A stretch of DNA of 61,890 bases from an uncultured Candidatus Saccharibacteria bacterium. Its GTDB lineage: Bacteria; Patescibacteriota; Saccharimonadia; Saccharimonadales; Saccharimonadaceae. The notes under the pieces were generated by a model that had not been told where the DNA came from, did no database searches, and worked only from the letters and a program-made list of their open reading frames with translations. Position 1 is the first letter of the stretch; every line of letters starts with the position of its first letter. The position numbers were made by a program, and so were the translations under genes. Below are positions 45,282-54,431 of this stretch, in pieces. The DNA lies in contig CAPKVJ010000006.1 in the NCBI GenBank assembly GCA_948648655.1, positions 1 through 61,890 of the forward strand. Direction: 5' to 3'.

Positions 45282-46171
45282 GCTTGAGTTTGCGCGAGGT
45301 GAATATCCGATTCCCCTATTTGAAGGTACTGTTTTTGGTGGGCGTAGGTATAGGAGTTGTGGTGGGGGTAACCGGACTTTTGCGTTGGCGAGGTAGTGGT
45401 GAGAAAGTGGAAGTTACTGAAACGATGGAGCCAGAGGTAGCAGAGCAGGAAGAGAAGGGGGTGAAAAATGAGCCAAAAGAGGAATCGACAGAAGAAGAGG
45501 AGGTAGTTCAAGAAGACGATGTACAGAAAGAGGCGGAAGCGGCTTCAGTGAAACGGGATTTGATGGGAAAGAAGCTGATTGTGTTGAGTTTTGATGATGG
45601 TCCGTCGCGGACGACAACTACGAGGCTTCTAGGGATTTTGCAGGAGAAGAATGTGGTGGCGAATTTTTTTGTCGTAGGAAAGATGGTGGAGGCGGCTCCA
45701 GAGTTGTTGACACAGGAAGTGGCGCAGGGGCATGAAGTTGGAAGCCATACTGTAACGCATGCGAATTTGGCGAAAGCGACGCCCGAGAATATGGCGTGGG
45801 AAGAGAATCGGATGAAAGAAATATTTCGGGAGACGGTAGGAAAGGAGTTTGGCTTACTTCGACCGCCGTATGGTGCAGTAAATGATCAAGTGCGACGGAG
45901 TATGGGGCAGCCGATGGTGCTGTGGTCAATAGATCCAGAGGATTGGAAGGTGAAAAACACGGCGGAAGTGATCCGGCGAGTGCGGGCGGCTGCTTTTGAT
46001 GGTGCGATAATATTGCTTCATGATGTCTATGCAACGACGGTGGATGCGGTGCCACAGATTATTGACGATTTGCGGGCAGATGGGTATGAGTTTGTTACGG
46101 TTTCGGAATTGGCGAGTCTACGTGGTGTGAAGATGGAAAAGGGATGGACTTATGGGAGTTTTCGACCGTAG
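45278..46171 (+). CDS. Membrane-anchored polysaccharide deacetylase (NodB)
   Basis: 297 aa. A TM anchor (about 15-37) is followed by an acidic linker and a NodB domain: SFDDGPSRTTT near residue 108 (metal-binding DD), GSHTVTHANL near 156 (HXXXH), RPPYGAVND near 197, and ILLHDVY near 246. It probably removes acetyl groups from peptidoglycan or a surface polysaccharide. Start is GTG 45278, overlapping the trmH stop by 4 nt. Confidence 0.92.
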   Translation: MSLSLREVNIRFPYLKVLFLVGVGIGVVVGVTGLLRWRGSGEKVEVTETMEPEVAEQEEKGVKNEPKEESTEEEEVVQEDDVQKEAEAASVKRDLMGKKLIVLSFDDGPSRTTTTRLLGILQEKNVVANFFVVGKMVEAAPELLTQEVAQGHEVGSHTVTHANLAKATPENMAWEENRMKEIFRETVGKEFGLLRPPYGAVNDQVRRSMGQPMVLWSIDPEDWKVKNTAEVIRRVRAAAFDGAIILLHDVYATTVDAVPQIIDDLRADGYEFVTVSELASLRGVKMEKGWTYGSFRP

Positions 46172-46213
46172 ATGCTTGATTTTTGTGGTGAGTTAGGGTA
46201 GAATGGGGATATT

Positions 46214-46290
46214 GGGGATATAGCTCAGCTGGTTAGAGCGCTAAACTGATAATTTAGAGGTCTGTGGTTCAAGTCCACATATCCCCACCA
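46214..46290 (+). tRNA. tRNA-Ile(GAT)
   Basis: 77 nt with encoded CCA. Acceptor GGGGATA/TATCCCC, anticodon stem-loop CTAAA-CTGATAA-TTTAG giving GAT, T arm GTTCAAGTC. It normally lies in the 16S-23S spacer but here stands about 2.5 kb after 16S. Confidence 0.95.
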
Positions 46291-46398
46291 AATTTCGGGC
46301 TAGGATGGGCTATTTTGGAAGTTCTTGCGTCGCTTGCTCGTCTTTAGACGCGCTTTGCTAGCAAGAATCCAAAATATCTCCATCCTAGTACCGAAATT
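46291..46398. repeat. Palindromic element B
   Basis: Arms AATTTCGGGCTAGGATGG (46291-46308) and CCATCCTAGTACCGAAATT (46380-46398) enclose a core starting GGGCTATTTTGG and holding CGTCGCTTGCTCG, shared with element A (21931-22037). It separates tRNA-Ile from tRNA-Ala. Confidence 0.65.
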
Positions 46399-46413
46399 CT
46401 AGCATCAGCAATT

Positions 46414-46490
46414 GGGGTAATAGCTCAGCTGATTAGAGCGCTGCCTTTGCAAGGCAGAGGTCCAGGGTTTGAATCCCTGTTACTCCACCA
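46414..46490 (+). tRNA. tRNA-Ala(TGC)
   Basis: 77 nt with encoded CCA. Acceptor GGGGTAA/TTACTCC, anticodon stem-loop CTGCC-TTTGCAA-GGCAG giving TGC, T arm GTTTGAATC. Confidence 0.95.
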
Positions 46491-46507
46491 TGTATTGTAT
46501 TTAGTAC

Positions 46508-46533
46508 AAAAAAGGTCGTGAGGCCTTTTTTGT
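46508..46533 (+). terminator. Terminator after tRNA-Ala
   Basis: AAAAAAGG-TCGTGAG-GCCTTTTTT followed by GTTTTG. Confidence 0.7.
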
Positions 46534-46561
46534 TTTGGGCAAATAGAGGTTTTGTTTTCCT

Positions 46562-46815
46562 CCTCCTACTACCTATACTCTAACTAGCTAGGCAGCGGAG
46601 GGGGAAGGCACTATAACGACCGTAGTAACTGGAACCAACACTAATCGATGTACGATCGAAACTTATCCTATAAGCATCCTCCATACTTGCACCTGCAAAT
46701 GAAGTGCGCAGATAGCCATCTTGCCCAATTCTATATATGCTCTGATTATAATACCCACCTCCTCCAGCATAACTATAGTATGCGGTAGCCCCGCTGCGCA
46801 CAAATTCCCGCTCCC
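46562..46815 (-). pseudogene. Silent FISUMP cassette C7
   Basis: Minus strand: REREFVRSGATAYYSYAGG, a variable middle, SAFPLRCLAS and the conserved tail (46562-46608). It is head-to-head with C8, about 70 bp apart. No start codon context. Confidence 0.75.
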
Positions 46816-46886
46816 TTGCTCCCGCGCTTTGATCAGTGCACCTCTGTTAAATTTGGCTAAAATAGCATATTTTTTGAAGAAAAATA

Positions 46887-47100
46887 ATTTTTGTGCGCAG
46901 TGGGGATGTCGGTATATTTAATAGTAAATTAAGGTTTTCCGGGTATAGTGGATACTTATGGTCATCACGGTCCGGCGCTAATGCTGATTACTCTTATGCA
47001 CTGGGTCTCTATAGCAATAATGTCAATCCATTAAATACTGACGGCAGTCGTTACTACGCTTATCCCCTCCGCTGCCCAGCTAGTTAGAGTATAGGTAGTA
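46887..47100 (+). pseudogene. Silent FISUMP cassette C8
   Basis: Plus strand: FVRSG-equivalent VRSGDVGIFNSKLRFSG, WSSRSGANADYSYALGL, and YAYPLRCPAS with the tail to about 47100. The tail lacks the final GGAGG and CLAS has become CPAS, so this cassette is slightly diverged. Confidence 0.75.
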
Positions 47101-47160
47101 GCGTATGGACATGTTAGGATTTAGTGCTTGTGTTTTGGATTTTTGTAGTATAATAGGATT

Positions 47161-47323
47161 GTCTACTTTAATTCATGACCAGTTTTTGGTAGTATGCGTT
47201 TTTATGCCTGTTTGTCTTTTGTTATTCACCAGACTTAAGCGGCACCGCATAAGTAAACTGGTGATTTGATATAAATCAAACAGGTTATGAATGGAGTAGA
47301 CACCTTGCGGTGTCGCTTTTTGT
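47161..47323 (+). ncRNA. Candidate structured RNA with closing stem and terminator
   Basis: TATAAT (47149-47154) places the 5' end at about 47161, exactly where a 19-20-nt arm begins (GTCTACTTTAATTCATGACC, pairing with GGTTATGAATGGAGTAGAC at 47283-47301). An inner CCTGTTTG/CAAACAGG stem and a CACCAG/CTGGTG hairpin follow, with a large asymmetric bulge on the 5' side. The terminator GACACC-TTGC-GGTGTC with TTTTT ends it. Length and long hairpin with a central bulge recall 6S RNA, but this is not established. Confidence 0.55.
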
Positions 47324-47427
47324 ATTAGCACTTTAGCTTGCCACGACTATATAAATGACCTAGTAGTAAGAATGGCAACAAGAGGCTAGAAAAGCGACCC
47401 GCAGGTGTCAGATAAACACAAGTAGGA

Positions 47428-47535
47428 GTTTAGACAACAAAAGCCTAGAAGCGAGCTTGTTCTAGTACTGAGACTAGCTAGACCTAGCAAATGTAGCCCA
47501 GTACTAGAACATGGCAGGCTTTTTGTTGCCTAAAC
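47428..47535 (+). promoter_or_regulatory. Long hairpin in the leader of the FISUMP gene
   Basis: Outer arms GTTTAGACAACAAAAGCCT (47428-47446) and AGGCTTTTTGTTGCCTAAAC (47516-47535), and inner arms TTGTTCTAGTACTG/CAGTACTAGAACA (47457-47470 with 47499-47511). The inner hairpin is followed by a T5 run, so it could act as an attenuator upstream of the SD at about 47562. Confidence 0.5.
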
Positions 47536-47575
47536 CAAGCAATCAATCAACCATAAAACTCTTGGAGGACAAAGC

Positions 47576-49213
47576 ATGAGAATACAAAAGGTAAATCTAA
47601 GTTGGTATGGCCTAGTAGCTAGCACGGGCTGCTTGTTCCTGTTAGCCTTTCTCATGCTTTGTCCTCTGCTGCCAGAAGGAGCGAGTGCGGAAGGTGAGCC
47701 TAGCTTGGGCGATGATCCATATGGTACTACTAGTACTACGCCTTCTATCTCAATGGCATTGACTTCTAGAACGGAGCTAGACGTAACGCCGACTACTAAT
47801 GGTACTTTCCAGACTGGTACAGCACAGCTTAAGGTAGCAGTAACTGTTCCCGATAATTATACTTCTGGCTATAAGGTCTATATGAACGCAGTTGATGGCA
47901 ATACGCTCAAAGGCACTAGTGGTAATAGCTCTACTATTAAACCTATATCCGCTAATACTAATAAGAACAACTTTCCTAACAATACTTGGGGATACAGCTT
48001 AAACAAACCTGGCTCCGCCACCACCACTTTCCAACCCGTACCGACAGCTAGTACTATCATTGATGATACTGATGATCTCACTAATACTTATGACCTCACT
48101 TTTGCCACTAAAGTCAACATGGACATCCCCTCCGATCAATATTCCAATTCCGTTATCGTGTCGGTGGTGGCAGAGCCAGAACTCCTAACCGGTCTGATGC
48201 TCATAGACAATATGCAAGAAATGACCAGTCAAGTGTGTTCCGAAAGTAAGGAGGGAGCAACTAAACAGCTGGTTGATACAAGAGATGGACAGAAATATTG
48301 GGTAGCCAAACTTAGAGACGGTAACTGTTGGATGACACAAAACTTAGCGTTAGACATTACTACGGAAGGGCTGAAGGCGAGTGATACGGATATTGCTAGA
48401 GACTGGACAGCTAGCCAAAGTGCCGATCCGAGTGTAACGACAGTATATCCACCGAAGGCCACTGAGTATACTGTACCAACTAGTGGTGATACATCGCAGA
48501 CTAACACGCTTTCTTGGAACTTGAGTGGGCAAGGAAAGAATCAATGGGTACTAGGCACACCACTCAAAATGGGAGACAGGTGTGGGGTAGAGGTAATAGA
48601 TATTAATGTTTGTACCAAAGTCGGTCTTGTAAAAATTGACGATAGTTGGTCGCCAACTTTTGAAGCGAAAGAAGGTGTATTCAATGCTCCTAATACTAAT
48701 TATACCGGTCAAACTACTTATATAACTCTTGATTATGACAAGAAACAATATGACCCACACTATTTAATTGGCAACTACTATACATGGAACGCTGCGACGG
48801 CGGGGACGGGAGGTAGAATAACGAGTAGCGATGCAGCAGGAAGTATCTGTCCTAAAGGCTGGCAATTGCCTAGTGCTGGCGATAATGCTCCTAATCCAAG
48901 CACGACTCAAAAGACTTTTGCTAGGTTGCTAACTAAATATTTAAATATAAGCGCTACATATCCTATGAGTTTTGAATCATCAACAGGAAATTATAATATC
49001 ACAACAAAACCACTTTACTTTATGTGTGGCGGGTTTATTAGTCCAAAGACTGGGTCGTCTGGTTTGGGGTATGTTGGTTACTATCGGTCATCTCGTGCAA
49101 AAAACGAGTATAATTATGCCGAATACATGGGTTTATCCGCCGATAGCGTCTCCGTGTCTCACAATTATGGTTCACGTGACTTTGGTTATTTTGTCCGTTG
49201 CGTTGCTCGCTAG
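47576..49213 (+). CDS. Full-length secreted FISUMP-domain surface protein, 545 aa
   Basis: Signal peptide or membrane anchor at residues 1-38 (LVASTGCLFLLAFLMLCPLL). An N-terminal beta-rich domain (about 50-205, VDVTP-type, LDVTPTTNGTFQTGTAQLKV) resembles that of the gene at 61032. A FISUMP domain follows: QLVDTRDGQKYWVAKLRDG near residue 230, CWMTQNLALDI, CPKGWQLPSAGD near 420, and a C-terminal variable part from NYNITTKPLYF to YFVRCVAR. GGAGG precedes the ATG. Its C-terminus is homologous to cassettes C1-C9, but it lacks the tail sequence of its own; cassette C9 lies convergently right after its stop. Confidence 0.85.
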   Translation: MRIQKVNLSWYGLVASTGCLFLLAFLMLCPLLPEGASAEGEPSLGDDPYGTTSTTPSISMALTSRTELDVTPTTNGTFQTGTAQLKVAVTVPDNYTSGYKVYMNAVDGNTLKGTSGNSSTIKPISANTNKNNFPNNTWGYSLNKPGSATTTFQPVPTASTIIDDTDDLTNTYDLTFATKVNMDIPSDQYSNSVIVSVVAEPELLTGLMLIDNMQEMTSQVCSESKEGATKQLVDTRDGQKYWVAKLRDGNCWMTQNLALDITTEGLKASDTDIARDWTASQSADPSVTTVYPPKATEYTVPTSGDTSQTNTLSWNLSGQGKNQWVLGTPLKMGDRCGVEVIDINVCTKVGLVKIDDSWSPTFEAKEGVFNAPNTNYTGQTTYITLDYDKKQYDPHYLIGNYYTWNAATAGTGGRITSSDAAGSICPKGWQLPSAGDNAPNPSTTQKTFARLLTKYLNISATYPMSFESSTGNYNITTKPLYFMCGGFISPKTGSSGLGYVGYYRSSRAKNEYNYAEYMGLSADSVSVSHNYGSRDFGYFVRCVAR

Positions 49214-49219
49214 ATATTT

Positions 49220-49440
49220 CTACTACCTATACTCTAACTAGCTAGGCAGCGGAGGGGGTAGCCAGCAAAAGTATATATGTCGGGGCCACTACCAGCTGCA
49301 GAAGGATTAACCACAGTAGTAATAGATAACGTATAAGAACTATAGTCATAATCATATGCATATGAAGAACGGCTAAACCCTCGTGAACCCAAGTGCAATA
49401 GCTTACTACCAGCTATGAAAATATCTCCGCTGCGCACAAG
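49220..49440 (-). pseudogene. Silent FISUMP cassette C9
   Basis: Minus strand: VRSGDIFIAGSKLLHLGS, SSYAYDYDYSSYTLSI, AGYPLRCLAS and tail. It is convergent with the full-length FISUMP gene; the two 3' ends meet within 10 bp, which places a donor and an expressed C-terminus side by side in inverted orientation. Confidence 0.75.
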
Positions 49441-49484
49441 ATTTGTTTACTAATTGGAGACTTACTGCTATAATGGGGGTATCT

Positions 49485-49559
49485 GCGGGTGTCGTATAAC
49501 GGCTATTATGTATCCTTCCCAAGGATGAGACGAGAGTTCGACTCTCTCCACCCGCACCA
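49485..49559 (+). tRNA. tRNA-Gly(CCC)
   Basis: 75 nt with encoded CCA. Acceptor GCGGGTG/CACCCGC, anticodon stem-loop TATCC-TTCCCAA-GGATG giving CCC, T arm GTTCGACTC. TATAAT lies just upstream. Confidence 0.93.
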
Positions 49560-49660
49560 GAAAAGACTTTAGTCTCGTTTGAGACAATGATTAGTGATTG
49601 ACTGCCCTGAATTTCGGCGGTTTTTTGTTGAATTTGTGCGGATTTGTAGGGAAAGTAACT

Positions 49661-49750
49661 AAAAAAGCAAGAATCACCCGTGATGGGCGATTCTTATAAG
49701 AATAGGTCATTTTTAACTTTGAGCAACCTCGCAGGTTTTTGTTCAAAGTT
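49661..49750 (-). ncRNA. Candidate minus-strand small RNA
   Basis: On the minus strand TTGACT (49780-49785), 17-nt spacer, TAGAAT (49757-49762) lead into a hairpin AACTTTGA...TCAAAGTT and end with the terminator AAGAATCGCCC-ATCAC-GGGTGATTCTT plus a T6 run (49661-49695). An overlapping 74-codon plus-strand frame looks random. Confidence 0.6.
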
Positions 49751-50078
49751 ATTTTTATTCTATATCATGAAATGCATAAAGTCAATGGGGATTTTCCACA
49801 GGATGCGAAAAAGTATAGGGAGGTTTGTTCGGTGTAATGTTCGGTATGAAAAATATAGCCATAAAATGAGTTTTATGATAAAACAAGAGCGAAATTATGG
49901 GTAAAATAACAGAGGTGATGCCAAATTATGACATATTTTTAGCAAAAACATATTGACAAAACTAAAGCAGTATGCTACAATGGTAGTAACATCCAAATAG
50001 TTGTGGTGCGTAGATGGACTGCAACTAGCAAAAAGGGTGGCTTATAGTAGTTAATTGGTGGGCAGAAAAGGAGTTCTA

Positions 50079-50282
50079 ATGGCAGGAACGAAAGCAGGTG
50101 GCTTGAAAGCTGCGCAGACCAATCGTGAGAAATATGGTAAAGAGTTTTATTCTCAAATCGGTCGTAAGGGTGGTCAGAATGGTCACACTGGTGGCTTCGC
50201 GGCAAACCCAGCCCTAGCACGCATTGCCGGTGCGAAGGGTGGACGAATTTCTCGTCGTGGTCCAGCGAAAAAAGCTGCATAA
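50079..50282 (+). CDS. KGG-motif stress-type protein, 67 aa
   Basis: Glycine/lysine-rich with the KGG repeats of the general-stress (GsiB/YciG-like) family: SQIGRKGGQNGHTGGFA and RIAGAKGGRISRRGP. Hydrophilic, probably desiccation- or stress-related. GAAAAGGAG precedes ATG 50079; an upstream in-frame extension to 50055 is rejected on that basis. Confidence 0.75.
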   Translation: MAGTKAGGLKAAQTNREKYGKEFYSQIGRKGGQNGHTGGFAANPALARIAGAKGGRISRRGPAKKAA

Positions 50283-50381
50283 ATTTACGAAATTATTGAA
50301 TACAAAATAGCTAGTCGTGAGTAATGACTGGCTATTTTGCTTGTGTTGGGCAAAAAATTACATCTGGTATAGAATAGAGCT

Positions 50382-50807
50382 ATGACGGAGGTAAATGAAA
50401 ATTATGGCGATTTTGTTCAGCGATTAAAAAAAGATTATTCGGAGTATAGCTTCAGAGAAGGGGAGAGATTTGCCTTTCGAGCGCCACGTACAATTATTTA
50501 TGAGGATTGCGATGGGCAGGATGAGAACGGATGTAGGCTACAATTATTACATGAACTTGGGCATGCGATATTGGGGCATAGGGAGTTTTGGGCGGATGTG
50601 GAGCGGATAAAGATTGAGCGGGCGGCTTGGGAAAAGGCGCGGGAATTGGCTGAACAATATAATATATATTATGATGAAGAATTTGTAGAAGAGAAATTAG
50701 ATTCGTATCGGGATTGGCTTCATAGAAGATCGCAGTGTCCGAGATGTAAAGCGACAAGGTTTCAAACGCGAGGTGGCGATTATCATTGCCCGAATTGTGA
50801 GATGTAG
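50382..50807 (+). CDS. ImmA/IrrE-like metallopeptidase with zinc ribbon, 141 aa
   Basis: LLHELGHAILGH near residues 55-66 is the HEXXH zinc-protease motif. The C-terminal CPRCKATRF...HCPNC is a four-cysteine zinc ribbon. Proteins of this kind often cleave repressors, but no HTH gene is adjacent. TAGAAT (50370-50375) lies 6 nt from the ATG (leaderless). Confidence 0.75.
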   Translation: MTEVNENYGDFVQRLKKDYSEYSFREGERFAFRAPRTIIYEDCDGQDENGCRLQLLHELGHAILGHREFWADVERIKIERAAWEKARELAEQYNIYYDEEFVEEKLDSYRDWLHRRSQCPRCKATRFQTRGGDYHCPNCEM

Positions 50808-50863
50808 GGGTGTTTCGCTTTTTAACCGGATGTGGTATATTTGAAGAAAATACGGAATTGACT

Positions 50864-53800
50864 ATGAATCGAGATGACGTAACGCAAATGAAGAAACACC
50901 GTTTACCAATAGGTACTGTGTTGTCGTGTGGTGTAGTGGCGTTGGTGACGGTGGCGATAGCGTCGATGTTGGGCTTGCAGACACGGGCGGCAGCGGCGAG
51001 TTTGCCGGAGGCGAATTTTGGGTTAGAAGATGATACGAGTAAATATGTCTATTTGTCGGATTTGGAATTAGATACAACGCACAGGTCGCAGGCGGGTTGG
51101 GGGTCGATATTGTTTGATCAGGTAAATGGTGGCGGAAAGATCGCAGAGCGTTATGAAGGTAATGTGGTGACATTTGACAAAGGTATTTGGGCGCATGCGA
51201 GCTCAAATGTATATTATAATCTTGAGGAGGCGGGGGTTGAAGGGGAATATGATTATTTGACGGCTTATGCGGGGTTGAATACGACGGCGGCATCGAGTAG
51301 TAATGGTGTGGTGTTTTTTGTTTATGGTTCGCGAGATGGAACTAATTGGGATGTACTTTATAACGAAGCTAGGAAGGTGACCTTGCCAGGTCAGAATGCG
51401 GATTATATAAGAATAAATATTAAACCATATAAATATTTGCGTTTGCAGGCATATGATAATGGTAGCAACGGGAATGATCATGCAGTTTGGGGCGATGCGC
51501 GACTAGTAAAAGAGGGATATAACGCTTCGGTAGTGCCGGCGGCGAATGAGTTTGATAATTATTTCAAACAGATGGGAGTGGTTGATCCTGCAACGAATGC
51601 TGAATATGAATTGGCATTGCTCAGGCGGAGTTTGATTAAAAAGGTGGGACAATATACCTTGACGCAGTTCGTGCGAGAGAGTGAGGTAAATCGACAGACT
51701 CTGGAGTGGCTGTATAATAATTTGGATATTTTGAGATGGTATATAACGGGCGGAGCACCAGTTGGAAATAATTATCGGCAGTCGCTAAATGTGTTGGCGA
51801 GTTTGTATGGGGCGCATAAGGATGACTTGGCGAATGATGATGTGGGCGAAAGCGGCTTGCGACTAGGTGATTTGGTGGCAAAAATGATGATTTCGGAGTC
51901 TTTGGTGTATTCGAGTGCGGTGGTCTCATGGGTGGGCGGGAATCAACAATCGGATGCGGTGAAACGCTACGAAGTATTTAAGATGTTGTACGATGAGGGG
52001 CGTCTACATAATAAGAGTATATTTGAATCGCTAGAGATAGAAGAAATGCGCTGGGTCCTAGATACGATGACGACGGATGCCGAAGTGGATTGGTTGAACT
52101 ATTATTCAAGGAAGAAGGGAAGTAGTAATCCATATAGTTATATTCGATACACGTTTGGTTATGCATATGGGAAGCCAGAGTATTATAGCGAAGAGAATCG
52201 TGCGACTTGGGATGAGAAATACGATTTGGCGGAGTATGGCGTGGAATATGGTGTGGCTGGGAAACCAAAATTATGGATTGTGTTTGAGGAAGGGTCAGTG
52301 TGCGGTGGACTTTCGAAAACGGGTACAAATATTTGGAATACGTGGGGTTATCCGGCATCGGTAATTGGTCAGCCGGGCCATGCAGCGTATTTGGCATATT
52401 CACAAGATGCGCAAGGGAGAGGGAAATGGTCAATTGGAAATAATATTTCAGGCTGGACGCGATCGGAAAAGAGTGAGCGATTGCCGCTAGGTTGGGGCTC
52501 AAATAATTGGGATAGTTATTATCAGGTGAGCTATGTGCCGTATGCGCAGGAAGCGATTGATGATATGGGGAATTTGGTCAAAGCAGAGGAGACATTGCTA
52601 CTTGCGGATGTGTATAATGGAGATAAGGAAAAGACAGAAGCGATTTATCGGAAAGCATTAGGATACCAGAATATAAATATGGATGTCTGGTATGACTTGA
52701 TTCAGTTATATAATAGTGATGCGGATAAGACGGAAGCGGATTATGTGCGATTGGCGGAGGAGATTGCGGATGCTTTGACTTATTATCCTTTACCGATGTG
52801 GGATTTGATGAACTTGATCAAGCCACATGTGACGAGTTCGGTGGGGCAGGCGGATTTTTATCGGGTGCAGCGGAATGCGTTAAATACGGCAAAAACGGCG
52901 ACGGCGGATGATGTAACGGATCCGGGTGTATCGATTACGATGGCGAATTTCTTGACACAGACGAATGATTTGTCGATGGGGAGTTTTTCGTTTGATGGAG
53001 AGAAAGCAAATAAGATTGTGATGGCGCAGCGATATTTCAGCGATTCGCTGGTGACGACTTGGCAGTATAGTTTGGATGGTAAGCGGACATGGTCGGAGCC
53101 GATTTCGGTGCAGGAGCGGGGACTGACTGCGGCGGAAATTGCACAGGTGAACGCAGAAGACGACATTGTTATATGTATTGTCGGGACGAAATGTGGTAGT
53201 GCTTATAACTATGGTGAGGGTGGTCAATTTGAGGACGATAGTTTTGCTATTGATATTACTGAGCAAAGTGCGCCGAGTAATTTGTATGCAAACGATTTAG
53301 AAAATCGTGTAATTGGGGCGACAGACAATATGGAATGGCGTCTCCAAGCGGGAGATAAGTGGACATCGTATGCTACAGCGGTACCAGATTTGACGGGTGA
53401 CAAGACAGTTGAAGTGAGAAACGGTGCGACGGGGACGAGGCTGGCGAGTGAAGCTTCGACGTATGCCTTCAAACAGGATGTGATTGATGAGAGGAAACAG
53501 TACATTACAGTGGATCATTTGTCGATTGCGGGGGTGTCGACAGAGGCAACATCGCAAGGTGGTCAGGCGACAAACGCATTAGATGGAAATTACAATACAC
53601 GTTGGCATTCGGCTTGGAATGGAACTGATCAAGATAAGTGGATTGCAGTGAAATTTGATGAGCCGGTGTTGCTCACAGCGATAGATTATGTGCCGGCGGG
53701 AGGAGGTAATGGGAAGATTCTTGATGCACAAATTTTGGGAAGTGAAGATGGGGTGAATTTCTTTGAGATTGCGACGGTACGGAATTGGGCTAATAATGAA

Positions 53801-54406
53801 ACAATAAAGACGGTGGATATTGAAAATTTGGAGAAGCCAATACAGTATGTAAAGATTGTTGGGGAGCGGACGTCGTCGGCGTCAAAAGCAAGTTTCATTG
53901 CGGCGCGAATGTTTAACTTTTATAAGGATGGAACATATGTAGCGGAGCCAGAGACTCCGGGTGGAAATAATGATCCGGAAACTCCAGGTGGGAATGAGCG
54001 TCCGAGTGAGCCGGGCGATTCGGGTGAACCAGGTAATCCAAGTAATCCAGGTAGTTCGGATGGTGCTGATGGCGGTAAACCAGGTGGGGGAGTGAATGAT
54101 GGGGGTAATGATAGTGATGGTGGCAATAAGGATAATGGCGGCACCGCGTCGGATAGAGATGAGCAGGGTGATAATGGCGGAGATAGTGGTAATAACGGGT
54201 CTGCATCACAGAATCCGGGTGCGTTGGGTGTGCAAACTGGACAGAACAATAAAATACAAGATGGTGATCGAGTAGGGAAGACTGCGGAGATAGAGCGGTT
54301 GCCAGAAACTGGTCCAGGATTTCAAGCGTGGTGGTTGATTATTGGTGTGATAGTTGTGATGGTTGTTACGGTAGGGGTAAAGATGGTAAATAACCGGCGC
54401 AGGTAG
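50864..54406 (+). CDS. Large LPXTG-anchored surface protein (NPCBM, transglutaminase-like, F5/8C), about 1180 aa
   Basis: Signal peptide (LPIGTVLSCGVVALVTVAIA). Residues about 60-200 match NPCBM/NEW2 carbohydrate binding (YVYLSDLE, GIWAHASSNVYYNL, RDGTNWDVLY). A middle region holds a transglutaminase-like Cys-His pattern (SVCGGLSKTGTNIWNTWG, then GQPGHAAYLAYS). A C-terminal F5/8-type domain (about 905-1050, TRWHSAWNGTDQDKWIAVKF) precedes a G/N/P/D-rich stalk and the sortase signal LPETGPG with TM and RRR. The start is uncertain (ATG 50864; a GTG frame begins at 50810). Likely adhesin or peptidoglycan/glycan-acting enzyme on the host contact face. Confidence 0.8.
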   Translation: MNRDDVTQMKKHRLPIGTVLSCGVVALVTVAIASMLGLQTRAAAASLPEANFGLEDDTSKYVYLSDLELDTTHRSQAGWGSILFDQVNGGGKIAERYEGNVVTFDKGIWAHASSNVYYNLEEAGVEGEYDYLTAYAGLNTTAASSSNGVVFFVYGSRDGTNWDVLYNEARKVTLPGQNADYIRINIKPYKYLRLQAYDNGSNGNDHAVWGDARLVKEGYNASVVPAANEFDNYFKQMGVVDPATNAEYELALLRRSLIKKVGQYTLTQFVRESEVNRQTLEWLYNNLDILRWYITGGAPVGNNYRQSLNVLASLYGAHKDDLANDDVGESGLRLGDLVAKMMISESLVYSSAVVSWVGGNQQSDAVKRYEVFKMLYDEGRLHNKSIFESLEIEEMRWVLDTMTTDAEVDWLNYYSRKKGSSNPYSYIRYTFGYAYGKPEYYSEENRATWDEKYDLAEYGVEYGVAGKPKLWIVFEEGSVCGGLSKTGTNIWNTWGYPASVIGQPGHAAYLAYSQDAQGRGKWSIGNNISGWTRSEKSERLPLGWGSNNWDSYYQVSYVPYAQEAIDDMGNLVKAEETLLLADVYNGDKEKTEAIYRKALGYQNINMDVWYDLIQLYNSDADKTEADYVRLAEEIADALTYYPLPMWDLMNLIKPHVTSSVGQADFYRVQRNALNTAKTATADDVTDPGVSITMANFLTQTNDLSMGSFSFDGEKANKIVMAQRYFSDSLVTTWQYSLDGKRTWSEPISVQERGLTAAEIAQVNAEDDIVICIVGTKCGSAYNYGEGGQFEDDSFAIDITEQSAPSNLYANDLENRVIGATDNMEWRLQAGDKWTSYATAVPDLTGDKTVEVRNGATGTRLASEASTYAFKQDVIDERKQYITVDHLSIAGVSTEATSQGGQATNALDGNYNTRWHSAWNGTDQDKWIAVKFDEPVLLTAIDYVPAGGGNGKILDAQILGSEDGVNFFEIATVRNWANNETIKTVDIENLEKPIQYVKIVGERTSSASKASFIAARMFNFYKDGTYVAEPETPGGNNDPETPGGNERPSEPGDSGEPGNPSNPGSSDGADGGKPGGGVNDGGNDSDGGNKDNGGTASDRDEQGDNGGDSGNNGSASQNPGALGVQTGQNNKIQDGDRVGKTAEIERLPETGPGFQAWWLIIGVIVVMVVTVGVKMVNNRRR

Positions 54407-54431
54407 ACTGGACAGTCGGAACGAAGTTTGA

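Noticed and set aside
49680..49904. 74-codon plus-strand ORF
   Set aside because: It runs antisense through two hairpins of the minus-strand sRNA, with no SD and random-looking composition.
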